Assembly (NCBI GenBank): GCA_029547205.1
Contig: JAKPPT010000132.1
Span: 1-64,000 of the forward strand
Origin: Spirochaetota bacterium
GTDB lineage: Bacteria > Spirochaetota > Spirochaetia > Treponematales > UBA12059
Direction of reading: 5' to 3'
Length of the DNA: 64,000 nt
In this document: in pieces, positions 18,984 through 28,482 of the stretch
How the letters are laid out: every line of letters begins with the position of its first letter
Numbering within the stretch: position 1 is the stretch's first letter
The notes under the pieces: generated by a model
Database searches by the model: none
Seen by the model: only the letters and a program-made list of their open reading frames with translations
Told to the model about the DNA's origin: nothing
Position numbers and translations under genes: made by a program

Positions 18984-21812
18984 TTATTTTTTAAGGTATG
19001 GCTTGAGATACTGTCCCGTCCATGAATGCTTATGGGTAACTATCATTTCTGGTGTGCCCTGAGCAACAATTTCTCCTCCACGTACACCGCCTTCTGGTCC
19101 AAGGTCTATTATCCAATCAGCCTGCTTAATGACATCAAGATTATGCTCAATCATAACAACGGTGTTACCATTATCAACAAGCTTTTGAATGCTTTCCATG
19201 AGCTGTTTAACATCAGCAAAATGGAGACCTGTCGTCGGTTCATCTAAAAAGTAAACTGTTTTGCCGGTTGCTCGCTTTGCTAACTCAAAAGCAAGCTTGA
19301 CGCGCTGCGCTTCACCTCCGGAAAGCGTTAATGCCGACTGTCCCAGTTTTATGTATCCCAGACCAACATCGAGCAGTGCTCGCAATTTGCGTTCAATTTG
19401 GGGTATTTTTTCAAAAAATGTATATGCTTCCTCAATAGTCATATCAAGAACATCTGCAATATTTTTACCTTTATAGAGAATATCGAGTGTTTCTTTATTA
19501 AAACGTTTGCCATTACACACTTCGCAGGTTACATATACATCAGACAGAAACTGCATTTCAATTTTTATTGTCCCATCGCCCTGGCAGTGCTCGCATCGGC
19601 CTCCACGCACATTAAAACTAAAGCGACCGGGCTTGTAGCCCCGAGCTCTCGATTCTGGGAGACTAGCAAACAGGTCGCGAATATGCGTAAATACTTCAAC
19701 ATACGTAGCCGGATTAGAACGCGGTGTCCTTCCGATTGGACTCTGATCGATATTGATGATTTTATCAATATACTCAACACCTGATATGCTGTCATAGTCT
19801 CCCTCTGGTAAGCGGAGCCAGGTGCACCTATTTACAATTGCCGGATAGAGAATATCCGACAGCAGCGTGCTTTTGCCTGAACCGGAAACACCAGTTATAC
19901 AGGTAAAACACCCGAGCGGTATGCTCACATTGATATTTTTTAAATTATGCTCTCTGCAGCCTTTTACAGTAATCCTGTTACCATTACCAGGACGTCTCTC
20001 AGTGGGGACAGGTATTTCAAGCTTGCCCGCAAGATACTGACCGGTAATGCTCTCAGGGATATTCATGACCTCTTCTGGAGTACCTGCTGCAATAACGTGG
20101 CCACCATGCACTCCAGCGCCGGGGCCCAAGTCGACAACATAATCTGCTGTGCGTATCATCTGCTCATCGTGTTCAACCACAATTATCGTGTTTCCAATAT
20201 CACGGAGGTATGTCATTGTATCGATAAGCCGCTGATTATCGCGCTGATGGAGACCGATTGATGGTTCATCAAGAATATAGAGCACACCCACGAGCCCCGA
20301 ACCAATCTGCGTTGCCAGCCGTATACGCTGAGCTTCTCCACCTGAAAGCGTGCCTGCTCTTCTGTCCATTGTAAGGTAATCGAGACCGACATTTTTTAAA
20401 AACGTGAGCCGCGCTGTAATCTCTTTAAGTATCTGCTGACTGATATGTTCCTCTGTCCTCGTTAGCTTAAGTTTACTAAAAAAATCAAGCGATGTTTCTA
20501 CAGTTTGCGTTATGAGCTCATGTATGGACGCTCCGCCAACCGTTACTGCCAATGCTTCAGGACGGAGCCGTTTACCTTTGCAGGTTTCACAAACCCGTTC
20601 GGTCATAAAACTCTCGAGCCACAGTTTTATTTCTTCGCTCGTTGTTTCATTGTAGCGCCGTTTAAGCTCCTCTATCACTCCAGGCCACTTGCTCTCATAC
20701 TCAAAGTGACCTGTCCCTTTAGCATTGTCATACCGGACACGAACTGCCTCATCATTCCCATACAAAATAATGTCCTGCACTTTTTGGGGAAGCTTACCAA
20801 ACGGTGTTGCAAGATCAAACTTGTAAGCACGTGCGAGTGCTTCAAACCGTGAACGGTACCATGCCGAGTCTGGATTATATGGAATTATGCCTCCATCTTC
20901 AAACGAGCGGGTTTTATCGGGAATTATTTTGTCAGGATCAAACTCCAGTTTGATACCTAAGCCCGTACAGGCAGGACAGGCACCCTGGGGGTTATTAAAA
21001 CTAAAGAGTCTCGGTTCAAGCTCTGGAATGCTGATGTTACAGACAGGACAGGCGCCATGCTGACTAAAGAGGATTTCTTCTGTTTTAGCCTGATCGGGAA
21101 TATCGATAAGCACCACAAGAATACCATCTGCAAGGCGCAGTGCTGTTTCCGCTGATTCCGCAAGCCGCTGATAGTTTTCGACATTGAGGAGCATGCGATC
21201 GACTACAATTTCGATAGTATGTTTTTTTTGTTTTTCTAATATAATCGTATCGTCCAGGCTGCGGAACTCTCCATCGATACGGCTGCGCACAAATCCTGCA
21301 TTCCGCGCATCTTCCAGCACTTTTTGGTGCTCACCCTTTTTGGCGCGCACAACAGGCGCAAGGAGTTGCAGCTTTGAATCTTCTGGATAGGACTTTATGC
21401 TATCGAGTATCTGGTCAATACTCTGCTCACGGATTTCCCTCCCGCACTGCGGACAGTGTGGAATGCCGATGCGGGCATAGAGCAGCCTGTAATAATCATA
21501 TATTTCTGTAACGGTTCCAACTATTGATCGAGGATTACGGTGTGTGGTTTTTTGTTCGATTGCTATTGCTGGAGAGAGCCCCTCAATATAGTCAACATCA
21601 GGCTTTTGCATCTGACCCAAAAACTGTCTGGCGTATGCTGAGAGCGATTCGACATAGCGGCGCTGTCCCTCGGCATAAAGCGTATCAAAAGCAAGTGAGC
21701 TTTTCCCCGAACCGGAAAGCCCCGAAATTACGATGAGCTTATCGCGGGGGAGCTCAAGATCGATATTTTTTAGATTGTGTTCCCGTGCACCTCGAATGAT
21801 TATTTTGTTCAT
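18984..21812 (-). CDS. uvrA: Excinuclease ABC subunit A
   Basis: 942 residues, standard for UvrA, the damage-recognition ATPase of nucleotide excision repair. Both ABC modules are complete: Walker [15 protein letters not shown] near residue 30 and [10 protein letters not shown] near 640, two LSGGEAQR signatures, and zinc-finger cysteines CPVC...CPAC and CEHCQGDG...CEVCNG. The start [16 protein letters not shown] is the usual one. No uvrB or uvrC is nearby. The upstream region is shared with the DUF134-NifX gene reading the other way. Confidence 0.99.
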   Translation of the reverse strand: MNKIIIRGAREHNLKNIDLELPRDKLIVISGLSGSGKSSLAFDTLYAEGQRRYVESLSAYARQFLGQMQKPDVDYIEGLSPAIAIEQKTTHRNPRSIVGTVTEIYDYYRLLYARIGIPHCPQCGREIREQSIDQILDSIKSYPEDSKLQLLAPVVRAKKGEHQKVLEDARNAGFVRSRIDGEFRSLDDTIILEKQKKHTIEIVVDRMLLNVENYQRLAESAETALRLADGILVVLIDIPDQAKTEEILFSQHGACPVCNISIPELEPRLFSFNNPQGACPACTGLGIKLEFDPDKIIPDKTRSFEDGGIIPYNPDSAWYRSRFEALARAYKFDLATPFGKLPQKVQDIILYGNDEAVRVRYDNAKGTGHFEYESKWPGVIEELKRRYNETTSEEIKLWLESFMTERVCETCKGKRLRPEALAVTVGGASIHELITQTVETSLDFFSKLKLTRTEEHISQQILKEITARLTFLKNVGLDYLTMDRRAGTLSGGEAQRIRLATQIGSGLVGVLYILDEPSIGLHQRDNQRLIDTMTYLRDIGNTIIVVEHDEQMIRTADYVVDLGPGAGVHGGHVIAAGTPEEVMNIPESITGQYLAGKLEIPVPTERRPGNGNRITVKGCREHNLKNINVSIPLGCFTCITGVSGSGKSTLLSDILYPAIVNRCTWLRLPEGDYDSISGVEYIDKIINIDQSPIGRTPRSNPATYVEVFTHIRDLFASLPESRARGYKPGRFSFNVRGGRCEHCQGDGTIKIEMQFLSDVYVTCEVCNGKRFNKETLDILYKGKNIADVLDMTIEEAYTFFEKIPQIERKLRALLDVGLGYIKLGQSALTLSGGEAQRVKLAFELAKRATGKTVYFLDEPTTGLHFADVKQLMESIQKLVDNGNTVVMIEHNLDVIKQADWIIDLGPEGGVRGGEIVAQGTPEMIVTHKHSWTGQYLKPYLKK

Positions 21813-21880
21813 AATGTTTATAGATTACTCAAAGTATCCGCTTTTGGCTAGTGTAATAACAAGGTTACTAAAATATATAG

Positions 21881-21935
21881 TTGACAAACTCAATGTGTTG
21901 GAATATGGTATCAATATGAGCATATGCTCATATTG
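21881..21935 (+). promoter_or_regulatory. Strong promoter with 24-bp perfect palindrome at the start site
   Basis: TTGACA (21881-21886), 17 bases, TATGGT (21904-21909). Immediately downstream, 21912-21935 is a perfect 24-base palindrome with half-site CAATATGAGCAT. Outside it, AAGGTTACTA (21861-21870) is nearly mirrored by TAGTTACCTT (~21949-21958). This looks like a tightly repressed promoter for the gene at 22001. Confidence 0.6.
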
Positions 21936-22000
21936 TTTTAGTAATACCTAGTTACCTTAAAATTGTGACCGATATTCGGTATTTTGTGTAAGGAGTACTC

Positions 22001-22663
22001 ATGCCGCGACCACACTGCCCGCGAAAAATTGCCAGAACAACGGCTCTGGAATGTGCGCAAAAAAAACGGTGCTGTGCACAGGAAACTGTTATACTGACGC
22101 TCGATCAGGCTGAGGCGCTCCGCCTTGCTGATATTGAAGGTCTTTATCAGGAAGCTGCGGCTCGTGCAATGGGTATTTCCCGACAGACGTTTGGAAGAAT
22201 TCTTGATAGTGCACACCGCATTGTTACCGATGCCGTTCTCAATAATAAAACAATCGTCATAGCTGGCGGAATATATACCATTAAGGAGGAACAAACTATG
22301 CATAGCAAAATTGCTGTACCCACAAAAAACGGCTCTGTAGATGCCCATTTTGGTCATTGTGAGTATTTTACCGTATTTGAAATTGGAAACGGTACAATTG
22401 CTAGCGAAAAACGCATCGAAAGCCCTAACGGCTGCGGCTGTAAGAGCGATATTGCATCTAAACTTGCGCAGGATGGTGTAACACTCATGCTCGCAGGTAA
22501 TATCGGGGATGGTGCGATTCGAGTGCTCAAAGCACACGGCATTGAAGTTGTCCGCGGAGCATCGGGAACTGTACGTTCTGTGGTGGAACAATGGATTGCT
22601 GGTACACTTAAAGACTCAGGTGAAACCTGCCACGAGCATGGCGAGCACGAGTGTACTCATTAA
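22001..22663 (+). CDS. DUF134 (UPF0251) - NifX/NifB-type domain fusion protein
   Basis: 220 residues. Residues 1-95 are a DUF134 domain (MPRPHCPRKI; TLDQAEALRLADIEGLYQEA; ISRQTFGRILDSA), a helix-turn-helix-like putative regulator. Residues 100-205 are a dinitrogenase iron-molybdenum cofactor-type domain (AVPTKNGSVDAHFGHCEYF; a second block from LMLAGNIGDGA), followed by a His/Cys-rich tail (CHEHGEHECTH) that may bind metal. The fusion is known from other anaerobes; the role is not established, possibly iron-sulfur or metal-cofactor sensing. AAGGAG precedes the ATG. A second strong ribosome site lies inside the gene. No nif genes are present. Confidence 0.9.
   Translation: MPRPHCPRKIARTTALECAQKKRCCAQETVILTLDQAEALRLADIEGLYQEAAARAMGISRQTFGRILDSAHRIVTDAVLNNKTIVIAGGIYTIKEEQTMHSKIAVPTKNGSVDAHFGHCEYFTVFEIGNGTIASEKRIESPNGCGCKSDIASKLAQDGVTLMLAGNIGDGAIRVLKAHGIEVVRGASGTVRSVVEQWIAGTLKDSGETCHEHGEHECTH
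22283..22300 (+). promoter_or_regulatory. Internal ribosome binding site and in-frame ATG
   Basis: AAGGAGGA (22283-22290) lies seven bases before an in-frame ATG (22298-22300), exactly at the boundary between the DUF134 and NifX domains (codon 100, MHSKIAV). It could give a separate NifX-only protein of about 121 residues. Confidence 0.6.
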
Positions 22664-22699
22664 AAAAAGCGCAGTACTGAAAAATTTTTAGTACTGCGC
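22662..22699 (-). terminator. Terminator of the oxidoreductase/buk operon
   Basis: GCGCAGTACT (22669-22678) pairs with AGTACTGCGC (22690-22699) with A/T pairing in the loop. Read on the minus strand the hairpin is followed by seven Ts, placing it just past the gene ending at 22734. The plus-strand side lacks a T-run. Confidence 0.8.
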
Positions 22700-22733
22700 T
22701 CGCTGTTATTTGCCACAGAATGTAAATAAATAT

Positions 22734-23270
22734 TTATTTTACTGCATTCATTCCGGCTTCTATTGCTTTAATGTTCATTGGAATATATTTGTGCTTGTTT
22801 TCAGGGAAAAAGCTCTTGAGCACTTCTTCAAGCTTTGCAAGCTTTACAGCACCTGTCACTTTTGACAGTGCACCCATCATAACCATATTTGCAATTTTAA
22901 CATCGCCAATTTCTTCAGCAAGCTCATTGCAGGGAACCTTAACAACCTTAACGTCTTTCCGATTGGGATCAACCTTAACCAGACTTGAGTTAATGAGCAG
23001 TGTTCCGTTAGGTTTAACTATTTCTTCACAGATTGGGAGAGAATCCATGTTCATAACGATTGCTGAATCTGGTTTGGTAACAAGCGGACTTGCTATTTCT
23101 TTATCAGAAACAATCACATTTGCACGCGCGATGCCGCCTCGTTTTTCAGCACCGTAATACGGGAAAAATGTAACATTGAGTCCTTCTTTCATGCCACAAT
23201 ATACCCAGAGCTGTCCTAAACTGATGATACCCTGACCTCCAAAGCCTGCCATAAATGTTTTTTCCGTCAT
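22734..23270 (-). CDS. 2-oxoacid:ferredoxin oxidoreductase, gamma subunit
   Basis: 178 residues of the POR/KOR gamma family, which contacts CoA and the alpha subunit. Start MTEKTFMAGFGGQGIISLGQ with the GFGGQG nucleotide-binding-like loop, then FFPYYGAEKRGGIARANVIVS and SDKEIASPLVTKPDSAIVMN, all family blocks. Its ATG overlaps the beta-subunit stop (ATGA), so translation is coupled. Last gene of the six-gene operon; terminator follows. Confidence 0.96.
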   Translation of the reverse strand: MTEKTFMAGFGGQGIISLGQLWVYCGMKEGLNVTFFPYYGAEKRGGIARANVIVSDKEIASPLVTKPDSAIVMNMDSLPICEEIVKPNGTLLINSSLVKVDPNRKDVKVVKVPCNELAEEIGDVKIANMVMMGALSKVTGAVKLAKLEEVLKSFFPENKHKYIPMNIKAIEAGMNAVK

Positions 23271-24028
23271 TTCTGAGCCTCCCCATCGAGCGTATTTTTA
23301 ATTTCTCCCAGCTTGTAGAAAGGAATCATATTTTGTTCCAGCCACTCTACACTCTCTTTAGGCTGCATACCCCAGTTTGTAGGACACTGTGAAAGAATTT
23401 CGACCATGGTAAAGCCTTCACCACGGAGCTGTGCCTCAAAGGCTTTTTTGATATACTGTTTTGTTTTTTTAACATTAACAGCATTATTTACAGCACCGCG
23501 TGCAAGGTATTTTGTACCTCCGAGAGTTGCAAGAAGTTCACAAACCTGTATTGGATACCCCATACCTGCATCAATTGGATCGCGTCCATAAGGAGCAGTT
23601 GTAGCCTTCTGGCCAATAAGCGTTGTGGGAGCCATTTGACCGCCCGTCATACCATAAATTGCATTATTAACAAATATTGTTGTAAATTTTTCACCGCGAT
23701 TTGCTGCATGGATAATTTCTGCAGTACCAATAGCAGCAAGGTCACCATCACCCTGATAGCAAACAACAAGATGATCGGGAAGCATGCGCTTAATGCCGGT
23801 TGATGCTGCAGGAGTTCTTCCATGAGGCGGCTGTACAGAATCAAAATCAAAATACAAATCTGCCCAGATTGAGCAGCCAACTGGATTGGTTATAATTGCT
23901 TTACCCTGTATGCCAAGTTCATCAATGACCTCAGCAATAAGACGATGTATAACACCATGGCCACAGCCAGGACAATATTTTGTTTGTATCGGCTTAAGGC
24001 TTTTTGGATGCCCGTATAGTAATTCCAT
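23267..24028 (-). CDS. 2-oxoacid:ferredoxin oxidoreductase, beta (TPP) subunit
   Basis: 253 residues. It binds thiamine diphosphate: the motif begins GDGDLAAIGTAEIIHAAN and ends at IFVNNAIYGMTGGQ. CPGCGHGVIHRL near the N-terminus contributes iron-sulfur ligands in this family. I start at 24028 because AAGGAG lies seven bases before that ATG; the frame is open 17 codons further upstream but without a ribosome site. Decarboxylates the 2-oxoacid and passes electrons to the cluster subunit. Confidence 0.96.
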   Translation of the reverse strand: MELLYGHPKSLKPIQTKYCPGCGHGVIHRLIAEVIDELGIQGKAIITNPVGCSIWADLYFDFDSVQPPHGRTPAASTGIKRMLPDHLVVCYQGDGDLAAIGTAEIIHAANRGEKFTTIFVNNAIYGMTGGQMAPTTLIGQKATTAPYGRDPIDAGMGYPIQVCELLATLGGTKYLARGAVNNAVNVKKTKQYIKKAFEAQLRGEGFTMVEILSQCPTNWGMQPKESVEWLEQNMIPFYKLGEIKNTLDGEAQK

Positions 24029-24038
24029 AGGATTCTCC

Positions 24039-25106
24039 TTATTTCTTGAGAATGCGGCGGATTTCCGCATACACTTCATCTTCTGTCGGTATCATACCGC
24101 CAGTGCGCCCATAAAAATCAATCTGTGCTCTTCCATTGACAGCAAGGCGTACATCTTCCACCATCTGTCCCATGCTCATTTCTACAACGAGGAAGCGTTT
24201 CCCCTGCTGAGCGAGTTCAGAAACACGTTTTTCAGGGTATGGCCAGAGCGTTATGGGACGCAGCAATCCGACATTGATGCCATCGGCCTTTGCAAGTTCC
24301 AGTGCACCAAGCGCTATACGAGATGCTGTACCATATGCGACAAGCACGAGGTCAGATTTATCGATATTAAGTTCTTCAAAGCGCTGGAGCGATGCTTTAA
24401 TTTTTGCATAGCGTTCAAAGCGAGCTTTAACAGTTGCTTCGAGTTCCTGTGGCACGAGGTTAATAGACGTTACATGATTGATGGGGCGCTTGAGTTCCCC
24501 TTGATGACCTACAGCCCAGGGCTTTTTAGGAAGCTTTGAGAGGTCTCGCTTTTCAGGGAGCACGACACCTTCCATCATCTGACCGATAAGGCCGTCTGCA
24601 AGAACCATTGCAGGCATGCGCCACTCATCGGCAAGATCAAAAGCTTCATAGGTCAAGTCTGCAGCTTCCTGAACACTCTTTGGTGCAAGGACAAAATGGT
24701 AATAGTCACCATGACCGCCGCCGCGAGTTGACTGGAAATAATCAGCCTGGCTCGGAACAATACCACCAAGACCGGGGCCAGACCGCATCACATTGACAAC
24801 AACGAGCGGGAGATCAGCACCACAGGCGTATGAGATACCTTCCTGCTTTAAGCTGATACCAGGACTCGATGAGCTGGTCATTGCACGCGCACCGGTTGCA
24901 GCAGCGCCATATACCATATTGATAGCAGCAACTTCGCTTTCTGCCTGGATAAATGTGCGCTTGTTATCAATCATATTTTTTGCCATATAGGCGGTTAGTT
25001 CATTCTGCGGGGTAATTGGATAACCAAAATATGCGGTACACCCTGCGCGAATGGCAGCTTCACCAATTGCATCATTGCCTTTCATCAGGCGTTTTTCTTC
25101 AGCCAT
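24039..25106 (-). CDS. vorB: 3-methyl-2-oxobutanoate:ferredoxin oxidoreductase, alpha subunit VorB
   Basis: 355 residues matching VorB closely: LMKGNDAIGEAAIRAG, YFGYPITPQNE, AESEVAAINMVYGAA, SSSSPGISLKQEGISY, GPGLGGIVPSQADYFQ. The VorB branch prefers branched-chain 2-oxoacids from valine, leucine and isoleucine, although aromatic or straight-chain substrates cannot be excluded. GGAGG ribosome site; 11 bases after the ferredoxin gene and 10 before the beta gene. Confidence 0.95.
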   Translation of the reverse strand: MAEEKRLMKGNDAIGEAAIRAGCTAYFGYPITPQNELTAYMAKNMIDNKRTFIQAESEVAAINMVYGAAATGARAMTSSSSPGISLKQEGISYACGADLPLVVVNVMRSGPGLGGIVPSQADYFQSTRGGGHGDYYHFVLAPKSVQEAADLTYEAFDLADEWRMPAMVLADGLIGQMMEGVVLPEKRDLSKLPKKPWAVGHQGELKRPINHVTSINLVPQELEATVKARFERYAKIKASLQRFEELNIDKSDLVLVAYGTASRIALGALELAKADGINVGLLRPITLWPYPEKRVSELAQQGKRFLVVEMSMGQMVEDVRLAVNGRAQIDFYGRTGGMIPTEDEVYAEIRRILKK

Positions 25107-25117
25107 GCTCTGCCTCC

Positions 25118-25333
25118 TTATTCCTTATAGACCGTAATTGCAACATCGGGGCAAACTGTATAGCAATTGCCGCATGCAATACATTTTTCGATGGCTACAG
25201 CCTTTGAAGGATAGTAGCCCCACGAGTTTGGTTCTGAATCAACATCGAGCACCTTGGTCGGACAGGCTCGAACACAGAGCAAACAGCCTTTACAGCGTTC
25301 CCTGTCTATTTTTGGTTGACCTTTATTAGCCAT
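25118..25333 (-). CDS. 2[4Fe-4S] ferredoxin-like delta subunit of the oxidoreductase
   Basis: 71 residues with two complete cluster motifs, CKGCLLCVRACP and CIACGNCYTVCP. This is the electron-transfer subunit of the VOR/KOR complex, passing electrons to free ferredoxin. AAGGAGC ribosome site. Sits between ptb and vorB in the operon. Confidence 0.97.
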   Translation of the reverse strand: MANKGQPKIDRERCKGCLLCVRACPTKVLDVDSEPNSWGYYPSKAVAIEKCIACGNCYTVCPDVAITVYKE

Positions 25334-25363
25334 ATGTAGCTCCTTATGGTAAAAACATATACT

Positions 25364-26269
25364 TTATGCAATGCCTGCAGTGAGTGCTGCAAGTGCAATG
25401 CTAGCCAGTTTCGTATCAGCAGTATCCGCACGGCTTGTGAGCACTACTGGTTTTGCTGCACCAACAACAATGCCTGCGCCGCGTGCCTGAGCAAGATCGA
25501 GTAGACATTTGTAGAGTACATTGCCAGCTTCGATATCTGGTGTCATGAGAATATCAGCATCACCAGCTACATCGGATACTATTTTTTTAATGCGTGCACT
25601 CTCTTTGCTTACAGCATTATCAAGCGCAAGCGGACCATCAATAATGCAGCCTTTAATCTGTCCCCGGCGGTTCATCTGGGTAAGCACTGCAGCATCGGTC
25701 GTACAGGGCATTTTGTCCGGATTAACTTTTTCGACCGCTGCAAGGAGAGCCACTTTGGGATTATCCACACCGATTGCTTTTGCAACCTGCACCGCATTGG
25801 CAATCATATCAATTTTACCAGCTAGATCCGGTGCAATATTGATTGCAGCATCGGTAACAATAAGCAGTTTGTGGTATGTCGGCACCTGCATAACCGCTAC
25901 ATGGCTTGTGAGCCTCCCTGCATTGAGTCCATTTTCCTTGTTAAGGACAGCCTTGAGCAGGATCGACGTATCGAGTATCCCCTTCATGACCATATCGGCT
26001 TCACCTGATTTTACCAGTTCCACTGCTTTTGCAGCTGCTTTTGCGTAATCCTTTTCTTCAATGAGCTTAAACTGACTGATATCAATGCTAAGTTCCTGTG
26101 CTACCTGCTTGATTGCTTGAGCATCACCTATCAGTATTGGTTCTGCAATGCCATGCTTCCAGGCATCTACTGCTGCTTCCAGTGCGGAGTGTTCCTGAGC
26201 AGCGGCTACAGCAATCTTTTTTTTGCCCGCCTTTCGCGCAGCCTCGATAATATCATCAATCGTCTTCAT
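25364..26269 (-). CDS. ptb: Phosphate butyryltransferase
   Basis: 301 residues of the phosphate acetyl/butaryl transferase family; converts an acyl-CoA plus phosphate to acyl-phosphate. Conserved blocks include ADMVMKGILDTSILLKAVLN, LIVTDAAINIAPDL, DGPLALDNAVSKESA and DILMTPDIEAGN. With butyrate kinase next to it this is a butyrate- or branched-acid-forming pair. Starts 23 bases after buk with a GGAG site. Confidence 0.96.
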   Translation of the reverse strand: MKTIDDIIEAARKAGKKKIAVAAAQEHSALEAAVDAWKHGIAEPILIGDAQAIKQVAQELSIDISQFKLIEEKDYAKAAAKAVELVKSGEADMVMKGILDTSILLKAVLNKENGLNAGRLTSHVAVMQVPTYHKLLIVTDAAINIAPDLAGKIDMIANAVQVAKAIGVDNPKVALLAAVEKVNPDKMPCTTDAAVLTQMNRRGQIKGCIIDGPLALDNAVSKESARIKKIVSDVAGDADILMTPDIEAGNVLYKCLLDLAQARGAGIVVGAAKPVVLTSRADTADTKLASIALAALTAGIA

Positions 26270-26292
26270 TATATAAGCTCCTCAACGATAGT

Positions 26293-27366
26293 TTATTTAT
26301 ATTCCTGAGGTACAGCCTCTTTAGTTAAGACTCTATAACCTGCAAGAGCAAGGGCTTCAAGTTCACCTTCTCCAGGATATACAGTTACCGGAGCAATCCA
26401 GCCAGTCATTGCGGTGAGTTCCTCCTGTACTGGTTTCCCATACGCGATACCGCCAGTAAGAATGATACCATCAACCTTACCGCGCGCGGCTGCAGCAAGC
26501 GCTCCAATAGCTTTTCCTACATTGTAAATAAAGGCATTGTAGATAAGCAATGCTTCAGGATTTTTTTCTTCTTGTGCGGCTTTTTCAAGAACGCGCATGT
26601 CATTGGTGTTAAATAAACTTACCATGCCGCCCTGTCCTGTTATCATTTTAAGGACTTCTTTTTCAGTATATTTCCCAGAAAAACACAACTTTGCAAGATC
26701 ACCAGCAGGCAAGGTTCCAGAACGTTCCGGGCTGAACGGACCCTCACCGTTCAATGCGTTGTTGACATCGACCACTCGGCCATTTTTGTGTAGACCTACC
26801 GATACACCGCCACCCATGTGCGCGACGATAAGTATAACATCGGTATAGTTTTTGCCATGCTCTTTGCACCAGCGACGGCACACTGCTTTCTGGTTCAGAG
26901 CATGAAAGATGCTGCGCTTCTTAAATAGCTTATGCCCATAAATGCGGGCAACATCATCAAGTTCGTCAACGACAACAGGATCTGCTATGAATGAAGGAAT
27001 ACCAAGTTCCTTTGCTAACCTGTCTGCAATGAGCGCCCCGAGGTTGGAAGCATGCTCACCGTTACGAGCCTCGAGCAGTTCTTCCTTCATTGCCTCATTC
27101 ACTGCGTAGACGCCGCCGGGAATGGGCTTTAAGAGGCCACCGCGTCCCACAATGCAGGAAAGCGATTTGAGGTCAAACCCGCGCTTTTCGAGCGCTTCAC
27201 GAATATGCTTTTCCCGAAACTCATATTGCGACGCAATTGATGGAAACTGTCCAATTTCTTCTGCCGAATGTGCAACGTTTTCTGTAAAAAGCTCTTTCAA
27301 ATCTTCAAAAACACCTATTTTCGTTGATGTAGAACCAGGGTTGATAACAAGAATTTTGAATGCCAT
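26293..27366 (-). CDS. buk: Butyrate kinase (possibly branched-chain-fatty-acid kinase)
   Basis: 357 residues of the ASKHA acetate/butyrate kinase family. ILVINPGSTSTKIGVF (phosphate 1), AHMGGGVSVGLHKNGR (phosphate 2) and GIILTGGIAYGKPV (adenosine) motifs are all present. Makes ATP and acid from acyl-phosphate. The ATG at 27366 has AAGGAG in front; the frame is open further upstream but crosses the promoter. First gene of the operon, preceded by a good sigma70 promoter. Confidence 0.96.
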   Translation of the reverse strand: MAFKILVINPGSTSTKIGVFEDLKELFTENVAHSAEEIGQFPSIASQYEFREKHIREALEKRGFDLKSLSCIVGRGGLLKPIPGGVYAVNEAMKEELLEARNGEHASNLGALIADRLAKELGIPSFIADPVVVDELDDVARIYGHKLFKKRSIFHALNQKAVCRRWCKEHGKNYTDVILIVAHMGGGVSVGLHKNGRVVDVNNALNGEGPFSPERSGTLPAGDLAKLCFSGKYTEKEVLKMITGQGGMVSLFNTNDMRVLEKAAQEEKNPEALLIYNAFIYNVGKAIGALAAAARGKVDGIILTGGIAYGKPVQEELTAMTGWIAPVTVYPGEGELEALALAGYRVLTKEAVPQEYK

Positions 27367-27415
27367 GCTGACTCCTTGTTTCATAGCCCGATACATGTGG
27401 GCCGTTTCTGCCCCG

Positions 27416-27445
27416 ATTATATACCAGTCACAAGTTTTCTGACAA
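27416..27445 (-). promoter_or_regulatory. Promoter of the buk-ptb-oxidoreductase operon
   Basis: TTGTCA (27440-27445), 18 bases, TATAAT (27416-27421); start near 27409 gives a leader of ~43 bases. Confidence 0.65.
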
Positions 27446-27593
27446 GTGAAAATTTGCAAATTTTGAAACGATGTTTTGATTATTGAAATGCATGCAATTT
27501 CTATAACTAACTCATAGAAATCCTGCACTGAAATGTAAAAGTACGCTTATCCGTGATATACTACACCCTATAACACACAATAAAGGAATTAAA

Positions 27594-28274
27594 ATGAAAT
27601 TAAAGAATCGGGTATGTGTAATACTTTCAGTTATTCTGTTTTTTTCATGCACTTATGAAATGAATGATTTCAGCCGGCATAGCGCTACCATAGCGGTATG
27701 GAATCAATCAGATACAGACATCCTCCTTGATATGTCACTATCCAAACAGAACACATATCCACCATTCGAATATGACACAATCGAAGACCAAATACTGCAA
27801 AAACAAAAATGGTCTACTGTTTCTTATACATGGATACCCGGTAAGTACACATTCAGGTATTTTGATACACCCCTTGATCTTACTATGGTATTTTATACTA
27901 AATGTACCGTTCATTCAGAGGAAAAGAATTTCTCGGAATCTTATGAAATTATGATTCACCTGACCAAAGGAAGAAGGTCCGAGATGCACATACTTGATTC
28001 ACCAGTAAAAAGATACTACTCTCCTGAAGAATTCAGCGATTTGCTTTCCCTCATTACGGATCCGGATGATAAAGCGTTATTGACGAACGATTTTTCCTAT
28101 AGTGAATATGAAAACGAATGGAGTCTAAATATTCCCAGCTGGAATTATGCCTCATTCAAACAGCATCTCGACTCAGTGCTCATTCCATTATTAACCAAAT
28201 ATAACCTTGACACCAAGCGCTTCCTGATATCGTACTTGTCGAGTGAGCCGATTATTCCCATAACCTATGAATAA
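27594..28274 (+). CDS. Predicted lipoprotein of unknown function
   Basis: 226 residues beginning MKLKNRVCVILSVILFFSC; the LFFSC site fits the loose spirochaetal lipobox, so the mature protein would be lipid-anchored at Cys19. The next ~90 residues look like a small beta-sandwich, the rest is helical. I recognise no family. AAAGGAA ribosome site. It diverges from the buk operon and is followed by an inverted-repeat element and a gene relic, i.e. accessory territory. Confidence 0.75.
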   Translation: MKLKNRVCVILSVILFFSCTYEMNDFSRHSATIAVWNQSDTDILLDMSLSKQNTYPPFEYDTIEDQILQKQKWSTVSYTWIPGKYTFRYFDTPLDLTMVFYTKCTVHSEEKNFSESYEIMIHLTKGRRSEMHILDSPVKRYYSPEEFSDLLSLITDPDDKALLTNDFSYSEYENEWSLNIPSWNYASFKQHLDSVLIPLLTKYNLDTKRFLISYLSSEPIIPITYE

Positions 28275-28333
28275 AATGAATCGGCTGTCTGAAATTCCCT
28301 TGCCTATAATTCTGCATCCGATTGCACGAGTAA

Positions 28334-28482
28334 TGTCACAAAGATTGTAAAAAAGCCATTTTGATTACTACTTTTTTAATTTTATAAAGAAAATATCGAT
28401 ATATTGTTATGGTATATAAATATACCTAACTGTATAGAGTAGGTATATTGTAGAGATACTTTTATTTACAAGCTTCATGACA
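28334..28482. repeat. Inverted-repeat element A (MITE-like), ~149 bp
   Basis: Left end TGTCACAAAGATTGTAAA and right end (reverse complement) TGTCATGAAGCTTGTAAA agree at 15 of 18 positions. The inside is A+T-rich with no reading frame. The ends match those of the elements near 31760 and 60238, so this is one member of a family. Confidence 0.6.

Noticed and set aside
21938-22591. 217-codon minus-strand frame opposite the DUF134-NifX gene
   Set aside because: Pure antisense of a clearly recognised gene; cysteine- and serine-rich translation without motifs.
22669-22699. Hairpin considered as a terminator for the plus-strand DUF134-NifX gene
   Set aside because: The T-run follows the hairpin only on the minus strand, so it mainly serves the operon ending at 22734.
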